From Rhynchosporium graminicola (taxonomy: Eukaryota; Ascomycota; Leotiomycetes; Helotiales; Ploettnerulaceae): a DNA stretch of 64,000 nucleotides. Both the position numbers and the translations under genes were made by a program. Below the pieces are notes generated by a model. It did no database searches. It had not been told where the DNA came from and saw only the letters and a program-made list of their open reading frames with translations. Location of the stretch: positions 1,019,784-1,083,783 of the forward strand of contig FJUW01000004.1 of assembly GCA_900074885.1 (NCBI GenBank), in the 5' to 3' direction. The stretch's first letter is position 1, and every line of letters begins with the position of its first letter. Below are positions 11,140 to 23,979 of the stretch, piece after piece.

Positions 11140-12100
11140 ATGAGCAAATTTGGAGTCCTGGTTATGGGCCCTGCGGGTGCAGGAAAGGTGTGTGCTTCCT
11201 GTGATTCGCTTTGAAGCTGTTGTTTATGTAGCTGTACACAATAGAGCGAGCTAATACAAAGTACAGAGCACCTTCTGCTCCGCCCTTATCACACATCTGC
11301 AGAACAATCGCCGCTCCTGCTTCTACGTGAACCTCGACCCCGCCGCCGAAAACTTCACACACGAGCCAGACCTCGATATCAAAGATCTCATCTCCCTCGA
11401 AGATGTCATGGAAGAGATGGGTCTAGGCCCCAACGGCGGACTGATCTACTGCTTTGAATTTCTGCTAGAGAACCTCGATTTCTTGACCGAAGCACTCGAT
11501 CCGCTCACCGAAGAATACCTTATCATCATCGACATGCCAGGCCAGATTGAGCTATATACACATATCCCGATCGTGCCAGCGTTGGTGCGACATCTTACGC
11601 GGACAGGCGCGCTCGACATCAATCTTTGCGCAGCCTACTTGCTCGAGGCGACTTTTGTTGTTGATCGCGCGAAGTTCTTTGCAGGAACCTTGAGCGCTAT
11701 GAGTGCGATGATCATGTTGGAAGTGCCGCACGTCAATATTCTCTCCAAAATGGATCTGGTGAAAGGACAGGTTGGAAAGAGGGAATTGAAGCGCTTCTTG
11801 GACCCAGATACGACGCTCTTGGATGATGATCCTACGGAAGGAGAGGTGGATGACGGAGAGGGTGAGGCTGGCGATTCGAAGACTATGATGCGTGGTAATA
11901 GCTTTAAGAGGCTGAATAAGGCTGTGGCGGGTTTGATTGATAGCTTCAGTATGGTCTCGTATTTGAGGTTGGATGCGCAGGACGAGGATAGTGTTAATGG
12001 GATCTTAAGCTACATCGATGATGCGATACAATTCCACGAAGCCCAGGAGCCGAGAGAACCCAACGACGAGATCGAGATGGAGTATGGTGAAGAAGACTGA
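11140..12100 (+). CDS. gpn3: GPN-loop GTPase 3
   Basis: Small GTPase needed for assembly and nuclear import of RNA polymerase II, acting with Gpn1 and Gpn2. Two exons, 11140-11187 and 11267-12100, give 293 residues; the 79-nt intron (donor GTGTGT, branch CTAAT, acceptor CAG) splits the P-loop GPAGAGKST at residues 10-18 right after the lysine. Further motifs are NLDPAAE (38-44), the family-defining GPN at 70-72 inside LGPNGG, and the G3-type DMPGQ at 105-109 followed by IELYTHIP. Residues after about 225 form an acidic insert and tail. The LGPNGGLIYC context fits Gpn3 rather than Gpn1 or Gpn2. It converges with the Apq12-like gene. Confidence 0.94.
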
Positions 12101-12446
12101 GGTATGGTCTGTATTGGTTTGCATTTGGCGTTCAAGCGGGGACTGGCAGTCCAAGGTGCATAGCGTAGGCGTTGATTAATGATATCCGAGTTATGTAAAC
12201 ATCGTGCTTGGGTCTCATCTCCTGTGGGCGGGATGTGACATTTATATCCGAGATATCAAGACAATCCAAGCTAGCAGTAACCCCAGAATTCAATAGGCTC
12301 TGCATGTACTGCATTTTCCGCAACGCAAGTATGCCAACCGCCAACTCCAACGCAGCCATCCCAAACGCCAGATCCAAATTTAAACCTAAGCCAGAAACCC
12401 AATCTTCCTGCTCCTTCTCTCAAATATGCGTGACTTTATCCATCCC

Positions 12447-13014
12447 TCACCTCCACGCACTCGCAGCATTCGTCCTCCTACCAGCATACGCTCCTCCCCC
12501 CCAAGCACTACCTCCCCTGTTCTGACCCTGATTCTGATACCCTTCCCACCTCTTATACTCCCCCTCCCACACTCTCCTCACCTCGTTGCCCCACATCCAT
12601 AAATCCTCCACCGTCCTCCCAACACCCCTCTGCCAAACCACAGCCACAGCCAGCCCCAGCACGGCCCAAAAGACTAATCTCATCACCAATCGGAACCAGA
12701 ACATCATGACCCTCCTTACGAACGAGAGGATCTGTAGGGCGAGGACCAAGAGGAGGATGATGGCGGCGAGAGAGAGGATTGCGGGCGAGGCGTGGAGCGT
12801 GTTGAGAAGGGAGGAGATGTAGGGCATTAGGAGGGGAGTGGCTTGGGTGTAGAGGGTGTTGAGAGTGCGGAGGGGGAGTCGGGTGTAAGGCTCGAGTGTG
12901 TAGAGGGTGTGCATTATCGTGGGAAGGTATTCTATGGCGGCGTCAGTGGCCTTGTTTGAATGTAATGTATAGGGAAGCAGGGGAGGAAGGTAATTTACCT
13001 TGAAGAATATCCAT
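12447..13014 (-). CDS. Apq12-like nuclear envelope/ER membrane protein
   Basis: Two exons, 12999-13014 and 12447-12931, joined over a 67-nt intron (donor GTAAAT, branch CTGAC, acceptor TAG) to give 166 residues starting MDILQEYLP. Two hydrophobic segments at about 55-76 and 85-105 flank a short basic loop (FVRR...FRLVMR). The C-terminal pattern with RVWEGEYKRWEGYQNQG followed by a Gly/Arg-rich tail is characteristic of fungal nuclear pore assembly and biogenesis (Apq12) proteins, which influence membrane composition and nuclear pore formation. A much longer open frame runs through the intron to 13292 but loses the family N-terminus, so I preferred the spliced model. Confidence 0.82.
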
Positions 13015-13383
13015 GATGCGCGTACGAGTGATTCGACTCGAGGATATGGATTGCGATCGAGGCTTTGCGCTGTGCTAGAGGGGGGATTTCTCGAGGGGTT
13101 GTCTAACTTGGCTGACTCCTGTCGAGGCGCGTTGTGTTGTGCTGGTCCAGCCAAAAAAGAGCTCTTATCCTTGCTGTAAAGCTCGCTTAGATGATTTGCA
13201 CGTGCAATTGTCAGGTTGTTTGGATGGAAAGACAACAACAAAGCCCCAGATTGGGGACATTGACACTGGGGTGCTAGTGTAACCACTAGCAACAGCCCGA
13301 AAGCAAGGTGAATAGTTCATAATCATAGACGATTACTTTAGAGAAGTAGAGAATGATATTTTCTATAGTATTCAGTTATCCAG

Positions 13384-13430
13384 TATGTCTACTGAGAGGG
13401 GCCCCCTTCGGCCCCCCTAGTGTAGACATA
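13384..13430. repeat. GC-rich hairpin (inverted repeat)
   Basis: Arms beginning TATGTCTAC (13384-13392) and ending GTAGACATA (13422-13430) enclose GC-only runs facing each other around a CCTTC loop. The rest of the neighbourhood is AT-rich. GC-cluster hairpins of this form are common in fungal mitochondrial DNA, so a small nuclear insertion of mitochondrial DNA is one explanation; a terminator or mobile hairpin is another. Confidence 0.6.
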
Positions 13431-13744
13431 TACATATTTGGTGTGATTTTGGTAGGGTTGTCCTGCGGCAGCGTTAAGCCCTCTTCTCAGTCATTCTTCC
13501 TTGCTTTCGGAATTCAGCTACTGTTTAGTGAGAAAATTGCAGTAAAGCTTTCATTTCCGTATACTTAAGTATTATGTTCAAGTGTCCGTACGTATGCAAT
13601 GCAATAATCTGCACAAAGACTCCTCGAGCACCAGCGCTATGTAACCCAGCCTTCCAACCTGTGCCATGTGATGCCGTTCCCTTCCAAGCTATGCAACCCC
13701 GTGCCCTGTATGCAATTCCAAATTCCAAACTCCTTGTAAAAAAT

Positions 13745-16684
13745 TCATGCAAGGTCATCAATCTCATCATTGTCATCCCATCCTAAGGCCTTGTAGATGG
13801 AATCATTTTTACCCATCTCCGTAAATCCCAGACTGAGATTTGTCGTAATTTCCGTTATTTTTCTGTCGTTCTCCTTGTCGTTGCTGAAGCTTGACTTGAT
13901 GGGGTGGCCATGCTCAAGGCTACCAGCTGATTTTCTTTTCACAGGCGTGTCTTCCACCCCAAAAGATAGCAATGTTGCTGAATTCTTCGCTATCGATTCG
14001 GGTACAGCGGGGAATAGTTGAGCACTTGACCGACGGACATGCAATGGTGAAGAAGGAACCTCCCCTAAGTTCGACTCCCCCATGAACCGTCTAGGAAAAG
14101 CCGGTACAGCCTTTCTCGTTGGTGTCGCTTGCACGTGTGAGAACAGAGGGTTGGTTTCAACTCCACCACCCGAGGAGCGAGAAGCGGATTGTGGTATCCG
14201 AGGGATGCTTGAGGCTGGAATCATGGATGCTTCCCCAACCATACGTTCCAGACTCGAAATTTGAGATTGCTGTGAAAACACGTCCCTCTGACGATTGGCC
14301 CTCGGTGTTGCTGAAATCTGAACACTTTGGAATAGCGGATTTCTGATAGGCTTCTTTGATTTGCGCAAACTTGCGGATCTCCTTTCCGCCGTGTCGGCCA
14401 GTGCCTTTCCAGCTTGCTCGCGGTTGGGCTTCTTCAGAGCCGAAATTGCCTCTTTTAGCTCAGCGTCTATGTTCGCTAGCTTTTTCGCTTTCGCATCCAT
14501 CTCAGGCACAAGACCGTTGAGGTCTACTTCCCGTCTGGAGAATCGTCTCGAGTTGAGGATACCACCTCTCGATATCTCCTGAGACTTAGATTCGGCTATA
14601 GGAACGTTGGATAGTGATGCTGCCTCGCTATCCTCTCTCTTCAGCCCTGGAATAATGGGCATCGTAGCAGATCTCATCAAGGCAATCTTCTTATTAGGCC
14701 CCACAGATATACTTCTTCTTTCACGATCATCCGTCAATACCCTTTTCAAACTTCTACGAGGCTTCGCAGGGACAGGTCGCTTCGTAGCAGCACCTGGCCT
14801 CGAAATCGCACCGGAAAAGCTGGAAGATTTTGGGATCCTAAGTTTTGGAGGCGAAACTACTACGGGACCTCCCAGCTTGCGATTTATAGCTGTGCAACGA
14901 TCGGGAAGACGTGATTGGAAGCTGTCAAGTTAGATAAGTAGAAACCATCACGGCTTGAGCTAACTCACAATGGTGCGATAACTTCAACGCAGAAGTCCCG
15001 GAGGATGTTGTCGTTATGCTTGGTCTGACTCAAAAGACCACTCTGGAGGTCGGAGATGGTTTGCGACACTCCAGGAGCATTGCTCGTTTCGAGCGCAAGT
15101 GACTGCCATATGCATAATCTATCAATGTGAACATCAATGAGCATGGCCAGATGGTCAGGCTTCTTTGATTTGGATGCCCTTTCTTTCGATCCTACAATTT
15201 CGGTTGTGGGTAGGGAAGTTGGCAGCCCTCCTCCAAACCCCTCTGTTGATGTTGCCAGTGGCTGAAGAGCCAGAACTTCTAGGATCACGATCATTTGGAG
15301 CTGAGTTTCCCGGATCCTGAGATGAGAAATTCGGGACTTGGTCACTTCTTCACGAGAACTGCCAGGCGCCCCTGTATCAGCATCATCGTCATGCGTTGCC
15401 CACCATCGTCGTATAAGGGGCTCTTCAGTGGGGTATAGCCCATTCTTTCCATGCTTCATTTTTTTGGTCATCTTCTTCTTCTTGGGTTTCGTACTCGTTT
15501 GAGCCACATCCTCTGCACTTTGGTCATGAACATCAACTAAAGACACACACATTGGAACTCCTTCTCGATACTTCTTTTCCAGGAGGGTACTGGACATAAC
15601 CATGCTTTCAAGAAAAGTGATAAGATCATTTAGCTCAAGTGTAGAATCATAGTCAAGATGAAATGCTGCCCGAGCGCGCGATAACGGTCCTTTCGCAAAA
15701 TATGCTAGTGAAGCCTTCCAAGGTTAGTCGATAGCTTCTTCAGGAACATCAGATAACATACCTTCGAAAGGTACAGTGCTTCAAGATAGTGTGCCCGAAC
15801 GTTGTCAAAAATCTCAGCTGAAGTAGGTTGCACAGCGGTTTCCTCCACTGCCATCGAAGGTATTGGCTCCAGGTCGCTGGAAAAAGTTGCTGCATTTTCC
15901 CCGGTCCTGGTTGCCTCCTCAGTTGGCAGGGGAGAACCAACGAACACTGGTACAGACTCTGCTTTAACAACTGGAGATTGGGTGTCTGACTGCGATTCCG
16001 TCAAGAGACCAGTTGACGGCCGCTTTATCATGGACTGTATAGCTTCAATCGCGAGGCGCTTCTTGCTGCTGAACTTGTTGGCCTCTGCAGGAGCATCCGG
16101 TAACTTCGAAGAAGGTTGGAGATAGGCTCGCTCTGGCGAATCTTCTTTTGACACCACAGCTGCTGCTTTTAACTCCTGTAGATTGACCCATGAACCGAGC
16201 TGAAGCAATGCGTAAAGACCCCGGCTCTCACGTTCTACTGCGTATAGTAGTCGAGTATCGTCGAGTCTCGCTATTAACACTGTTGGTTGGCTTCCCATTC
16301 GTTCTTCCAGCTCCAGTATTTTCACATGAGTCTCATACAACCTCGAGCTTGCCAGGCCCTTCGCAGCGGAGAAGATATCGATGGAGGATAGGGAGAAGTT
16401 GGATCGCGGTAATAACATTAGTGGCTGGAGGGACTGTGATTTGACAAATCCTGTGGGTGGATAAGGCTGGGATTTGTCAATATCGTGAATTGCTGCTGCG
16501 AATCTACACTTACTCGCACAACAAATTTGGTCCGCAATAGATCTTCCATACTGTTGCCATCCCGCTTGCGCTTCCTTCCCCCAAATCCCACGCCATCGCT
16601 GAGGTTCAGTGAATTGTCGGAAGTTGGTGTAAGGATTCCAGAGCGCGTCGCCGACGCGTCTTTGGGTTCAGTCTGGCTTGACAT
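13745..16684 (-). CDS. sld3: DNA replication regulator Sld3
   Basis: Replication initiation factor that brings Cdc45 to loaded Mcm2-7 and, once phosphorylated by CDK, binds Dpb11. Four exons: 16514-16684, 15762-16433, 14969-15714 and 13745-14921. All junctions have GTAAGT/GTATGT/GTGAGT donors and AG acceptors, two with CTAAC branch sites; the product is 921 residues. Family hallmarks are LQPLMLLPR right after the first intron (59-67), a helical Cdc45-binding (STD) region to about residue 550, and INRKLGGP at 542-549. The C-terminal third is basic and disordered with several S/T-P sites (SSPLH, EDTPVKRK) expected for CDK control. Its 3' end lies about 730 bp from the Apq12-like start. Confidence 0.9.
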
Positions 16685-18691
16685 AGCAATGCAGTATCAA
16701 TAAATGATGTCATGAGGTCCTCATTACTTCATGTAAGGACCTCAATCGCTCTAAGGCTGCTGAAATGTTGCTGTTGGGTAGTATGTAGTATAACGATATT
16801 CAACATACGGGACTGGAGAGCTGCATGGTAGACGCGCTCTCTTCGGAAGATCTTCGGTATCAAGCATCGCCCCACTATCAGACCAGCTGTGCCCAGTTAG
16901 GTATCGTAGGTACCTCTGAGGCGGTCTAATTTAATGACCGGTGATGAAGTATTAGGTATGTTTCTGGATATCAGTAAAACAAAGTCCTATAACACCTTCG
17001 CAATATTGAAAGATTCTCTAAGCACTGCCATCTAATGCTTTCGTGACGCAAATCATCTCCTCACTGAGCTCTAAATACATTACCTTTGTAGCTTAACATT
17101 AAGCACTTAGGTAGTAGCCTCGGTATAAAGTCCTTTTGAACTTTTATTACTACCAATGCCTCTCAAGTATCTATGTAACGTATTTGATACTTTCCCGTCT
17201 CAGGTGATTATCCTAAATGAAGTCTCATGATTTTTTCATGACTTTGTATGCTGCTCAGCTTGGTTTCCTAGAATTGTTATATGGCAACTGTCCGTTTCGC
17301 TCTGGGCCCGGGGATCCAGAGCCCTGGCTGGTGGGAATTTTCATAGTATTTGTATCGATAATCTTGGATTTCATCGTACAATCTCGAGAAACACAACATA
17401 GTCGGAGGTTTTTGGACGAGAGACAGAGTCTTCGTGGAGCAGCCGACTAGCAAACTTGATCTCTCTAACAACCAGAATGATATACCTTTCCCGGAAGAAC
17501 TCATCCAACATGGTTGCCCAGTTGCCCAGTACTAGCGAATGCAGTCGGGGTCATTGGTACACTTCTGTAGAACCCCTTACGAAGTTACACTTCTTTTGCC
17601 AGCACAGAGGCCAGCTTTAATAGATTAGCGATATCACAAAACAAATATTGCATGAAAGCCCGGGTAAGAACCCGTTTCCGGTTTGGTGGTACGATGCGCG
17701 AAGGTTTATCAAGGCAGAGAGAAGATCAGACGTCAGGCTTGTTCCTTGAACCTGTGCTTTTTTAAGGTAGGCTTCGCACCCCTTGGTACTACCGTACTTG
17801 GCTATAGCTTGGTTGCAGAAAGAAGTTGAGCCAAAGTCAAATGTTGCTAAAAGTATTGGCTCGCTTTGCCTATCAGTATGGTTTTGAGTGGCAAATCCAA
17901 CGCTTCAGGCAGCCAGAAAGAGCCCGAAATCTGGAGTCATGGGAGGCTCAAGGGATAGATAGATATTCTCTAGATGAAGATTGCAGAAAAGGAATTTAGA
18001 AGCGGTTTCAAGACTGTCTAGGCAATATAGCAGCAGTATCGACCCCTTAAACCCGGTTTCTACATGTGTTCTATACATCGTTTGGTCACATCATCGCGGT
18101 GCCTTCTTATCTTTCTTGGATCTTGAGAGAGATATTTTCTCGTGCGTGGTGTCCAGGACTCGGAAGTTCATCTCCTCAGGAATCCCACCTAGCGCCTCCC
18201 TCGGCAGCAGATGGTCGCAGCCACATGCGTTGAAATCTGTGTGGCTTACATCAACGACTTCGAACTTGCGGCTTCTCGGCTCGCTCAATGACGAAAAACC
18301 TAGGAACTTCACTTTAAAGCTCAAAAATACCTCAAATCTTCCGGAGCAAATTCATCACGATACCTACCTACCTTATCCGTTGCTGTTCCTAGGCCCGCGG
18401 CCACTTCTCAGGATCGTGGATTTGCAGGCGGATCAAAGCTTCAGTACTCGGTTACTTTATCCTATATTAACTCGATTAACCAACCTGTTGGTGCCACTGG
18501 ATCGTCTCGAACCTCCCGCTCCACTGAAGGTCGGTCCCCTGTCGAGCCTAGAGCGAGTCTCGTCGGGATCCTGCCCTGGACTTTACACGCTAACGTCAAA
18601 TTAAACTTGGGTGCGGGAGCGCTATCAATTGTCAATATTGCCCTGTCCTGCCAGACGGTCCTCGCTGCTTTTCAATTCTCTGCTTTGTGCC
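16685..18691. other. divergent intergenic region between sld3 and ssk2
   Basis: About 2 kb without a recognisable gene between two divergent starts. An open frame at 17981-18604 lies within the probable ssk2 promoter/leader and has no recognisable content. Confidence 0.5.
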
Positions 18692-21600
18692 ATGAGTCTT
18701 GACTTGTCGCCGCGATCAGTACGGTTCTCTGAAGGGGCTGCTGAGGAAAGAGTTAAGGACCTGGACACCCTCAAAACACCAAGGGTCATGGAACGCCCCC
18801 ATGTGCAGACGAGCGATTCGGGGGGGTCGGGCTCCTCTGCAGAAACTCAAGATGAGCTTGTATTGGACAGCAGACTCGTCAATCAAGCTGCAGCACTTCC
18901 ATTACCCGACCTACGATCATCGGTTTCAAGCATGACTTCGAGCATGAGGAGTCACCGAAGTAACGCGGATGCGAGCGGGATATATAGAGTGGAGACGGCT
19001 TCTCCATTCTCCCCTACCACGGCTGTCCTCAATGGCGCAACAAGTCGACCTCAAAGACCAACTGCGCCAGCTCGAACACCGTCCAGTACATACGCTCCAG
19101 CGCGGCGGCCACCACAGCCACCCTATATTACGATTTCAGACCGGAATCGTTCCATGTCAACGTCTCGATTTCGGCAAGATCCCAATGCTTCGTATAGGGC
19201 GCAAGAGAAGGCATACGTGCAGCGATTACGAGAGGATCAGCCAATGGAGTACTTCGAACCATACACACCAAGTGTTGGATATGGGACAGGGTCGGATTCA
19301 GAGGACGAATCGTCAGCAGAACCACAATTCGATGGCGACGCATACGATCAGGAAACGCTATTGTTTTACGGCAATGAGAGCATGCAACCTACGGCAGAAG
19401 ATCTTCAGGATCCTACAAATCGAGAACGGTTGGAATGGCATGGGATGCTGGCTTCAGTTTTGACAGGAGACGTTGTAAGACAGGAGAAGAAGCGTCTGAT
19501 AGGCGCATCGGACAAGCAGGGAGCGAACCTCAACACAGAAATTTGGTTAGGTGTCCGTTCGAAGAACTGTGGACGGACATTAGCTGCGCAACGGAGGATG
19601 ATCGAGGATACGCGAGCGACACTGGACACTTTGCTAGACGAGATTGTCAGATTCCAAGTTCAAGGAGAGAGTGAAGCGGGCAAAGCACCGATAGATCAAG
19701 TCCGGGATGTTGTTGCGAAGATCGAAAAGTGCGAGAGCCTATATCCTTCTCGTTTGGCTTTGGAGGTTGCCAACAAGCTTGCGGCTTCCCCTCAATTTCA
19801 CGCCACTTGCGATGCTGTTATCTCATGGCACAATACGACAGAGCTGATCAATACGGAGTTGGGCATCTTACAGAATTGGGTCGGAAATGCCGAGTTGGAT
19901 TTCAACCGTGCTAAAGAACGTTCACCTTCTGGGAATGGATTGTCGGACGAATCATCATTCATCGACAGGCTCCTGAAAGAGGATGGTCTTCGATCTTTAC
20001 AAGGCGACAAGAGCATCATCATAGGCGTCTCGGAGGTTATCATGAAGGCCAAGAGAACTCTCATACAGAACTCGGAAGGCTTTGCTAAACGGCATCTTCC
20101 CCCATATATCGAAGAGTTGTTGACTCTCATCAATTTTCCGTCCAGGCTGATCGAGGAGATCATCAAGGTTCGGCTGCAATTCGCCAGAAAGATGAAGGAC
20201 TCTGCTCAGCAAAACTCTATGATGCAGGAGCAAATGATCTCCCAGTTTCAAATTCTGCTAAAGCTTGCTATCCGTATCAAACAAGAATACTTGACGATAT
20301 CGCAACCAGAACCTGGATGGGACCTTCCACCTTGCATCGATGACGAATCTTTCGACCAGATAGTCCTTGACGCCCTCAAACTTTACTTCAAAATGCTGAA
20401 TTGGAAGCTTGGTGGCAATAAGAATACATTCAAAGAAGCCGAAGTCCTAGAGCAAGAATGGGAGTTTTCCAACGAGATCGGACGTCACCTCCAAGGCGGT
20501 GATGTAGAGGTCGCTGAGCAGTTTAGTTCGCTTACACACAAGGCATTCTATCGCCTGAGCTCAACTTTCGAACGCGAGCTTCAACGAAAACCAAAGGAGA
20601 CTGCTGCCGAGATGACGAAACGCTACAAGCAGAGTCTTGATTCTGTCCGTGTTCGACAGCGTATGCTACAGCGGTTTTCTAGGCAGCTGAGTGATCGATT
20701 CGAAAACGCTACGGACTTCAGTATCTCACTGAGACATGAATCTCTGCAAAACCTGTATTCACGACTGATAGAAACAGGACATTTTCTGGTTTATACTGCT
20801 AGTATCGAGCATGACGGGATCTTTTTGATCGCTTCACCATCTCTCTACAATCGGCCACAGGATATCCAGTCTATTCTCGGGACGTGCTACCACTCGGAAC
20901 AGGTACAAGAAGATCCGACGAACCCATATATTCTGGTTCTGCGACCTGAGAACGTCGTGCCATGGGATGGAAGACAGGTTGATGCAAATATCCGGGAGCC
21001 AGCAACCGACGTTAAGATGGGCCATTTACGTCTCATCGCGGATGGTTCACAGATAAGGCTGCAAAATGCACGACAAGCTTTCTTGGAATCGATCGATATG
21101 CATTTGGACATGGTAGTAGAACAGCGATCAAATCTCAAGAAAGTCAACCTCAAGTTGACCGAGATAAAGAAAGTGGTCTACAAGCTTTCCAATCTGATCA
21201 TGGACAGTGTTGAGATTGTGAGAAAGCAAACTGATGGCATGGACTGTCAGGAACTCATCCAGACATGCTTTATCTTCGCTACTGAATTCGGACAGAGATC
21301 TCTGCTCTACATGGATCGAAACCGCAAGCAGATGAATAATCTTAAATTGACGAAGCTCGCCTTAGACTGGGTCAGCTTCGTTTGCGACGATTGCATTGCG
21401 ACTGATCGGAAAACATTCAGATGGGCTGTCCAAGCTCTAGAATTTGCCATGAAAATGACGCAGGGGCAACATATACTCGCCCTCGGCGAAGACGAGTATA
21501 CACGACTGCGTGCTAAAGTTGCAGGCTGTATGTCACTCTTGATTTCTCATTTCGACATTATGGGCGCACGTTCCACACTTGCCGCTCAGGCCGAGAAGCA

Positions 21601-22776
21601 AAGAATGGAAGCAATAGCAGGTCAATTCAGGAAGATGGATATGAGCCGCATGTTGGACGACGAAGAGTCGTCTAGATATGTTCGAGAGCAAAGGCTAGAA
21701 GAATTGGCCTACCTTGACGATGCTCGAAAGCAAAAGGAGGCGGAGAGACAAGCACTTGGAAGAGTACTCGAGGAGTCAAGTGAAGCTGATCGATCGCTCA
21801 CCTTCCTCTCATCTTCTGCTTCGAACGTCAATATGCGCTGGCAGCAAGGTAATTTTGTTGGTGGCGGCACATTCGGATCTGTCTATGCAGCTATCAATCT
21901 CGACTCTGGCCACTTGATGGCAGTGAAGGAAATTCGTCTGCAGGATCCGTCGCTAATTCCAACGATTGCTGGTCAGATCAAAGATGAGATGAGCGTCTTG
22001 GAGGTCCTAGATCACCCAAATGTTGTCTCATATCATGGTATCGAGGTTCATCGAGACAAGGTCTACATATTCATGGAGTTTTGTTCTGGTGGTTCGTTAG
22101 CTGGTCTGTTAGAGCATGGTCGGATCGAGGACGAACAAGTCATCATGGTGTACTCTTTGCAGTTGCTTGAGGGTCTTGCATACTTACATGAGAGTGGGAT
22201 TGTTCATCGTGACATCAAACCAGAAAGTAAGTCGTAGACTTCCCATAACAATAGCATAACTGACTATTTTTAGACATTCTGCTCAATCACAATGGCGTCA
22301 TTAAGTATGTGGACTTTGGTGCAGCAAAAGTAATCGCTCGTCAGGGCAAGACTCTTGTTGCTGCTGAGCCTGGAAAGGCGAACAAATCCATGACAGGAAC
22401 ACCAATGTACATGTCTCCCGAAGTCATCAAGGGCGAAAATCCCGGACGCGCTGGTGCCGTTGATGTCTGGTCATTAGGCTGCGTCATCCTTGAGATGGCA
22501 ACTGGCCGCCGACCATGGGCATCACTCGATAACGAATGGGCCATCATGTACAACATCGCACAAGGCAACCCACCTCAACTACCAGCCATGGATCAGCTCA
22601 GTCCGGAAGGTATCGACTTCCTGAAGCGATGCTTCGTTCGGGATCCTAAGAAACGCGCGTCGGCCGCCGAATTACTCCAACACGAATGGATCATGGCCAT
22701 CAAGTCTCAAGTTGCGATCGAGCCCAGCACGCCTAGCGATGCTGGATCCAGTCATTCTCGTGGCAGTCTCGGTTGA
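18692..22776 (+). CDS. ssk2: Ssk2/Os-4-type MAP kinase kinase kinase of the HOG pathway
   Basis: Top kinase of the osmotic/oxidative stress MAPK cascade, activated by the response regulator Ssk1 and phosphorylating Pbs2/Os-5. Two exons, 18692-22226 and 22274-22776, with a 47-nt intron inside the catalytic loop, give 1345 residues. I start at the ATG (MSLDLSPRSVRFSE); an open frame from a GTG at 18611 adds only 27 weak residues. The N-terminal half is a long helical regulatory region typical of Ssk2. The kinase domain begins near residue 1050 (WQQGNFVGGGTFGSVY) with catalytic lysine in AVKEIR, HRDIKPEN rebuilt across the intron, DFGAAK, and TGTPMYMSPE in the activation segment. All catalytic residues are present. 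In plant-pathogenic fungi this pathway also governs phenylpyrrole/dicarboximide response; here that is family knowledge only. Confidence 0.95.
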
Positions 22777-23599
22777 TTTGAGTTTTGAAGCGGTGACCAA
22801 ATGCCGTCTTTATTATGTTTGTTGCCCTTGGTGGATCTCAAACCAAACGTCCAACGTTTCTGGTCTGTCCCAACCTTTCGATCGGATAGCACTCCGTTTC
22901 TTCATCACCTTCCCCATTACCGGGAACGACGAATTCTTTGCCAAGAAACGTCACGTCATTATTTTCCTTGCCTTGTTGTTTATTTAAGATACTTGTTTCG
23001 ATAGCGATACGCAGCATACGAAGCGTATTTGGGGCAGAAACGGCACAGCATCAGCGAATGAGTCAGGCGTTTTGCAGTTTTGATAATATGTTATTTGTCA
23101 CGCCAGATCGAAGAACATCAGATCGTATTTGATGAGGGGCATGCGCCATCTCTTGTTTGAGGCTCCTGCTCCCTAGTCTTCTGTACGGTGGAGGCAGGTG
23201 GTCAGGGAGGAGAAGAGGGGGCAATAGAGGAATGTACTGGCAGTGGATGCTAAGGCATTAGATGTGCCAATCATTGGGGTATTGTATGCCCAGTAGATAC
23301 GCAGGCAGACATACGCCGAAGACGACAAGTATAAACGACTCGGTCCGATCGAGCAGAGACGGGGTGTGATGTGATGTATCATTGTTGAGAGCAGAGAGAA
23401 GCCGTAGAACAATGCAGTAATGAAAGTAAATGTAATGATCATCTCCGGGCTTCAGTCTTAACACTCAAAGTCACCCCCTTCGCATACTTTTATCTCCTCG
23501 TTGTCGATCATGAAATATGAGAAAGTAAACAGACAACTACCGAGCAACTGAACATTTTAAGATTTTTAGATATCAATCGGCGGCTAAACTTACGCACTG

Positions 23600-23650
23600 C
23601 ATTACATTACATTACATTACATTACATTGCATTGCATTGCATTGCATTAC
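23600..23650. repeat. ATTAC/ATTGC pentanucleotide microsatellite
   Basis: Ten tandem pentamers, the first half CATTA and the second half CATTG, read directly. Confidence 0.9.
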
Positions 23651-23909
23651 ACTTCCATGCATATGCAAATCACACCCCATGCAATGCTATGCACATCGTG
23701 TATCTCTCCCAAACCACGCCTATCGCCTGCTGCCTGCTGCCTGCAACTTCAGATACTCAAACCTCTCATTCCTATCATCTCATCTCGTCTCATATCACCC
23801 CCCCCTCTCTCTTTCTCTCTCATTAGCTCAATCTTCTTATCTCGCCTCAGCTTCTAAACAGTCTCGTTTCATTTCCTTTTTTTTTTCAGACCCCACGCGC
23901 ACGCCAGAT

Positions 23910-23979
23910 GTCACTGTCACTGTCACTGTCCCTGTCACTGTCCCTGTCACTGTCCCTGTCACTGTCACTGTCGGTGTCA
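23910..23979. repeat. hexamer minisatellite (GTCACT / GTCCCT)
   Basis: About eleven hexamers alternate between GTCACT and GTCCCT. Two clean unit types in alternating order suggest a 12-bp higher-order unit. Confidence 0.85.

Noticed and set aside
12932..13292. 281-codon uninterrupted version of the Apq12-like gene
   Set aside because: The upstream part runs through a good intron and lacks the short MDILQEYLP-type N-terminus that splicing provides.
18611..18691. Longer Ssk2 starting at a GTG
   Set aside because: Non-ATG start; the ATG at 18692 begins sequence of the expected type.
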